A stretch of 7,853 nt of DNA from Methylococcaceae bacterium (lineage in GTDB: Bacteria > Pseudomonadota > Gammaproteobacteria > Methylococcales > Methylococcaceae), in contig VEPB01000301.1 in assembly GCA_012026715.1 (NCBI GenBank), positions 1 through 7,853 of the forward strand. Direction: 5' to 3'. The notes beneath the pieces were generated by a model. It searched no databases and had not been told where the DNA came from. It saw only the letters and a program-made list of their open reading frames with translations. Of the stretch, positions 6,577 to 7,853 are shown piece after piece (the first letter of the stretch is position 1; each line of letters starts with the position of its first letter). A program made the position numbers and the translations under genes.

Positions 6577-6594
6577 GGAGCCGCCGTCGGCTCC
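6577..6594. other. Perfect 7-bp-stem hairpin with CCGT loop
   Basis: GGAGCCG, loop CCGT, CGGCTCC on the plus strand. No run of T follows it on either strand, so a standard intrinsic terminator is unlikely. It sits between the LysR remnant and the metallopeptidase gene and could act in the transcript, form part of a dispersed palindromic repeat, or be chance in GC-rich DNA. Confidence 0.4.
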
Positions 6595-6661
6595 TGATTC
6601 GGGGCTTCCGGCTGGGGGCTTGGCTTGAGGACTTTGACAGGGGCCTGGGCTCTGACGGTAA

Positions 6662-6808
6662 TGCCGCAGCCGCCACGACCTCGTGGATCAGTCCGATGGT
6701 CCGATCGATCAGAGCCCCCCGCGCCGTGGTCTGGCGCCACACCAGGCCGATCTGGCGGCTCGGCGCCGGCGAGGTGACCGCGACGGATGGGGGCGCGAGG
6801 TCTGCCAG
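6662..6808 (-). pseudogene. Probable decayed C-terminus of a LysR-type transcriptional regulator
   Basis: In one minus-strand frame the DNA reads LADLAPPSVAVTSPAPSR, then QIGLVWRQTTARGALIDR, then TIGLIHEVVAAAA. The pattern (variable loop, Ser-Arg-x-Ile-Gly-Leu-Val-Trp-Arg strand, short linker, amphipathic last helix) is how many LysR-type effector domains end. The frame is open only from 6841, after a TGA at 6844-6842. Everything upstream that would make a regulator, including the HTH, is absent: that place is taken by the end of the response regulator gene. After the helix the frame runs into low-complexity Arg/Pro sequence to a stop at 6401. I infer a remnant left by deletion or rearrangement. 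The match is short, so chance or another helix-strand fragment is possible. Confidence 0.45.
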
Positions 6809-6868
6809 CGCTGATCCAGCGACGGCTTTGCGGCAGGTGGTTCAGCCCGCGACCGGGCGTGGGGCCGC

Positions 6869-7789
6869 TCAGCTGCCGTCGCCCAGCCGCTGCATGACGG
6901 CGGCGACCGCGGCGCTGCGGGTCTCCACCCCGAGTTTTTCGAACACGTGCTCCAGGTGCTTGTTCACCGTGCGCGGGCTGCAGTTCAGGATCAGCCCGAT
7001 GTCCCGGTTGGTCTTGCCGCGGGCGATCCACATCAACACCTCGGTTTCCTTGAAGGTCAGTCCCAGGCTGCCGCGGACGCTGTCGATGTCCCAGTCGCCG
7101 GAGCGCTTGCCGAGCATCAGCAGGTACTCGCCGGTGTTCTCGCAGGGCGAGATGAGCGCGGAATATTGGGTCCCGTTGTGTGGCAGGACGAAGCTATCCG
7201 GTGCCTGGAACGGTGTCCGGGCGGTGGCGGCCACGGCCCAGGACAACAGTTCCGTTGGCAGGCCGGCGGGCACCGGGTCTCCGGGCAGTTCGGCCAGCCA
7301 GGTGGATGCGGCCGGTGTCGCCCAGGTCACCGCGCCGAGACGATCGATGGCCAGGGCGGCGAGACCGCTCTGGGTCAACGCCTGCTCTGCCCGCTGGGTG
7401 GCGCGCGCCTGGGCCAGCTGGGCGGCGACCCGGGCCAGCACCTCCTCGTTGCGGAACGGCTTGACGATGTAGTCGACCGCGCCTTCGTTGAAGCCGCGCA
7501 GCAGATCGTCCAGTTCGCCCAGGGCGGTCATGAACAGGATCGGGATCCGCCGGGTTTGCGGGCCGTTCTTCAGCTGGCGGCAGGTCTCAAAGCCGTCCAT
7601 GCCCGGCATCACCCCGTCCAGCAGGATCACGTCGGGGGTCACCAGCTGCAGCTGGTCCAGCGCGCTGATGCCGTCGGTGGCAACCAGCACCCGATAGCCG
7701 GCTTCCTGCAGCGCGTCCGACAGGAGGGCCAGATTGCCGGGCGCGTCGTCCACAATCATGACCGTTCCCAAGGAGGCCGATCGGCTCAT
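6869..7789 (-). CDS. Response regulator: REC domain, PAS-like middle, LuxR-type HTH
   Basis: A 306-residue two-component response regulator. The REC domain spans about 8-124, with the acidic pair Asp14-Asp15, phosphoacceptor Asp58 (LLDGVMPGMDGFE), Thr88 and Lys110 followed by Pro-Phe: all the switch residues are present, so it should be phosphorylated by a sensor kinase. Residues about 140-230 have PAS-like wording (GLAALAIDRLGAVTWATPAA) without a clear family. Residues about 242-303 are a LuxR/NarL-type HTH (LTFKETEVLMWIARGKTNRDIG, then SPRTVNKHLEHVFEKLGV), so it binds DNA. I start it at the ATG at 7789, not at an in-frame ATG at 7810, because the former gives MSRSASLGTVMIVDD and an ATGA overlap with the preceding gene's stop; GGGGAG lies nine bases upstream. 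The overlap implies translational coupling with that gene, which would be a natural place for the partner sensor kinase. Targets are unknown. Confidence 0.92.
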   Translation of the reverse strand: MSRSASLGTVMIVDDAPGNLALLSDALQEAGYRVLVATDGISALDQLQLVTPDVILLDGVMPGMDGFETCRQLKNGPQTRRIPILFMTALGELDDLLRGFNEGAVDYIVKPFRNEEVLARVAAQLAQARATQRAEQALTQSGLAALAIDRLGAVTWATPAASTWLAELPGDPVPAGLPTELLSWAVAATARTPFQAPDSFVLPHNGTQYSALISPCENTGEYLLMLGKRSGDWDIDSVRGSLGLTFKETEVLMWIARGKTNRDIGLILNCSPRTVNKHLEHVFEKLGVETRSAAVAAVMQRLGDGS

Positions 7790-7853
7790 CGCGCCAGGCT
7801 CCCCAGCCACTGTTTGATGTCAGCCAGGCGAAACTCCCGCGCCATCTGCTGCA
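7786..7853 (-). CDS. C-terminal end of an unidentified gene, cut by the window edge
   Basis: The last 21 residues, QQMAREFRLADIKQWLGSLAR, end at a TGA (7788-7786) that overlaps the response regulator start. The overlap suggests an operon partner, and the amphipathic-helix character (alternating charged and hydrophobic residues) suits the end of a sensor kinase or receiver-linked protein. Too little is visible to assign a family. Confidence 0.55.
   Translation of the reverse strand, partial: QQMAREFRLADIKQWLGSLAR

Larger units (their letters stand above)
6389..6868. other. 480-bp gap between response regulator and metallopeptidase genes
   Basis: No convincing intact gene lies here on either strand. 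It contains the LysR-like remnant (6662-6808) and the hairpin (6577-6594). Frames that are open across it are rich in Arg, Pro and Ala without family resemblance, as expected for high-GC DNA. The promoter of the metallopeptidase gene should lie in the part next to 6388, but I find no clear -35/-10 pair. Confidence 0.6.

Noticed and set aside
6279..7031. Minus-strand open frame of 250 codons overlapping the response regulator end and the gap
   Set aside because: Arg/Pro-rich out-of-frame product that overlaps the HTH-coding region and the large gene's signal peptide; no family resemblance.
6498..7472. Plus-strand open frame of 324 codons
   Set aside because: Mostly antisense to the response regulator, whose REC and HTH motifs are unmistakable; Ser/Arg/Ala-rich product.
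7776..7785. 10-bp palindrome GCCGATCGGC at the response regulator start
   Set aside because: Lies within the coding sequence, short, and expected by chance in GC-rich DNA; no second copy noticed as an operator pair.

Overview
All genes in this window are read from the minus strand. The DNA is mostly GC-rich (visibly above 60% in the large gene and the right end), with a less GC-rich stretch over the two sorting-domain genes. The combination suggests a high-GC Gram-negative proteobacterium, most likely gammaproteobacterial and possibly of the Methylococcales type. The grounds are exported proteins ending in a PEP-CTERM/VPLPA-like tail, a REC-LuxR response regulator, and a small membrane protein of a kind common in gammaproteobacteria. 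This taxonomic placement is inference.

In transcription order (right to left), the window opens with the last 21 codons of an unidentified gene. Its stop overlaps, as ATGA, the start of a 306-residue response regulator (REC, a middle region of PAS-like look, LuxR-type HTH). Next comes a gap of about 480 bp. It holds what looks like the decayed C-terminal end of a LysR-type regulator and a 7-bp-stem hairpin, but no convincing intact gene.

The centre is a 1416-residue exported protein. It has a signal peptide, three diverged copies of a beta-rich module alternating with two Ig/PKD-like modules, a DUF11-like domain, and a full-length M13 (neprilysin-type) zinc metallopeptidase domain. The zinc site (HELVH, NENLAD) and the C-terminal Cys-x-x-Trp are intact. 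The position matching the transition-state histidine (His711 of neprilysin) is a tyrosine. The architecture and this substitution are the most noteworthy points of the window.

Downstream lie two tandem paralogues (237 and 249 residues). Each has a near-identical signal peptide and a C-terminal sorting segment ending in an Arg-Arg cluster. The duplication includes the leader DNA. The second copy has an odd 22-residue extension after its Arg cluster, and that extension runs over a very good Shine-Dalgarno site and a 30-codon small ORF. The ORF overlaps the start of the last gene, a small two-helix membrane protein cut by the window edge. The neighbourhood fits a set of cell-surface or exported proteins (a large exported peptidase plus two sorted surface proteins), but no direct functional link is shown by sequence alone.
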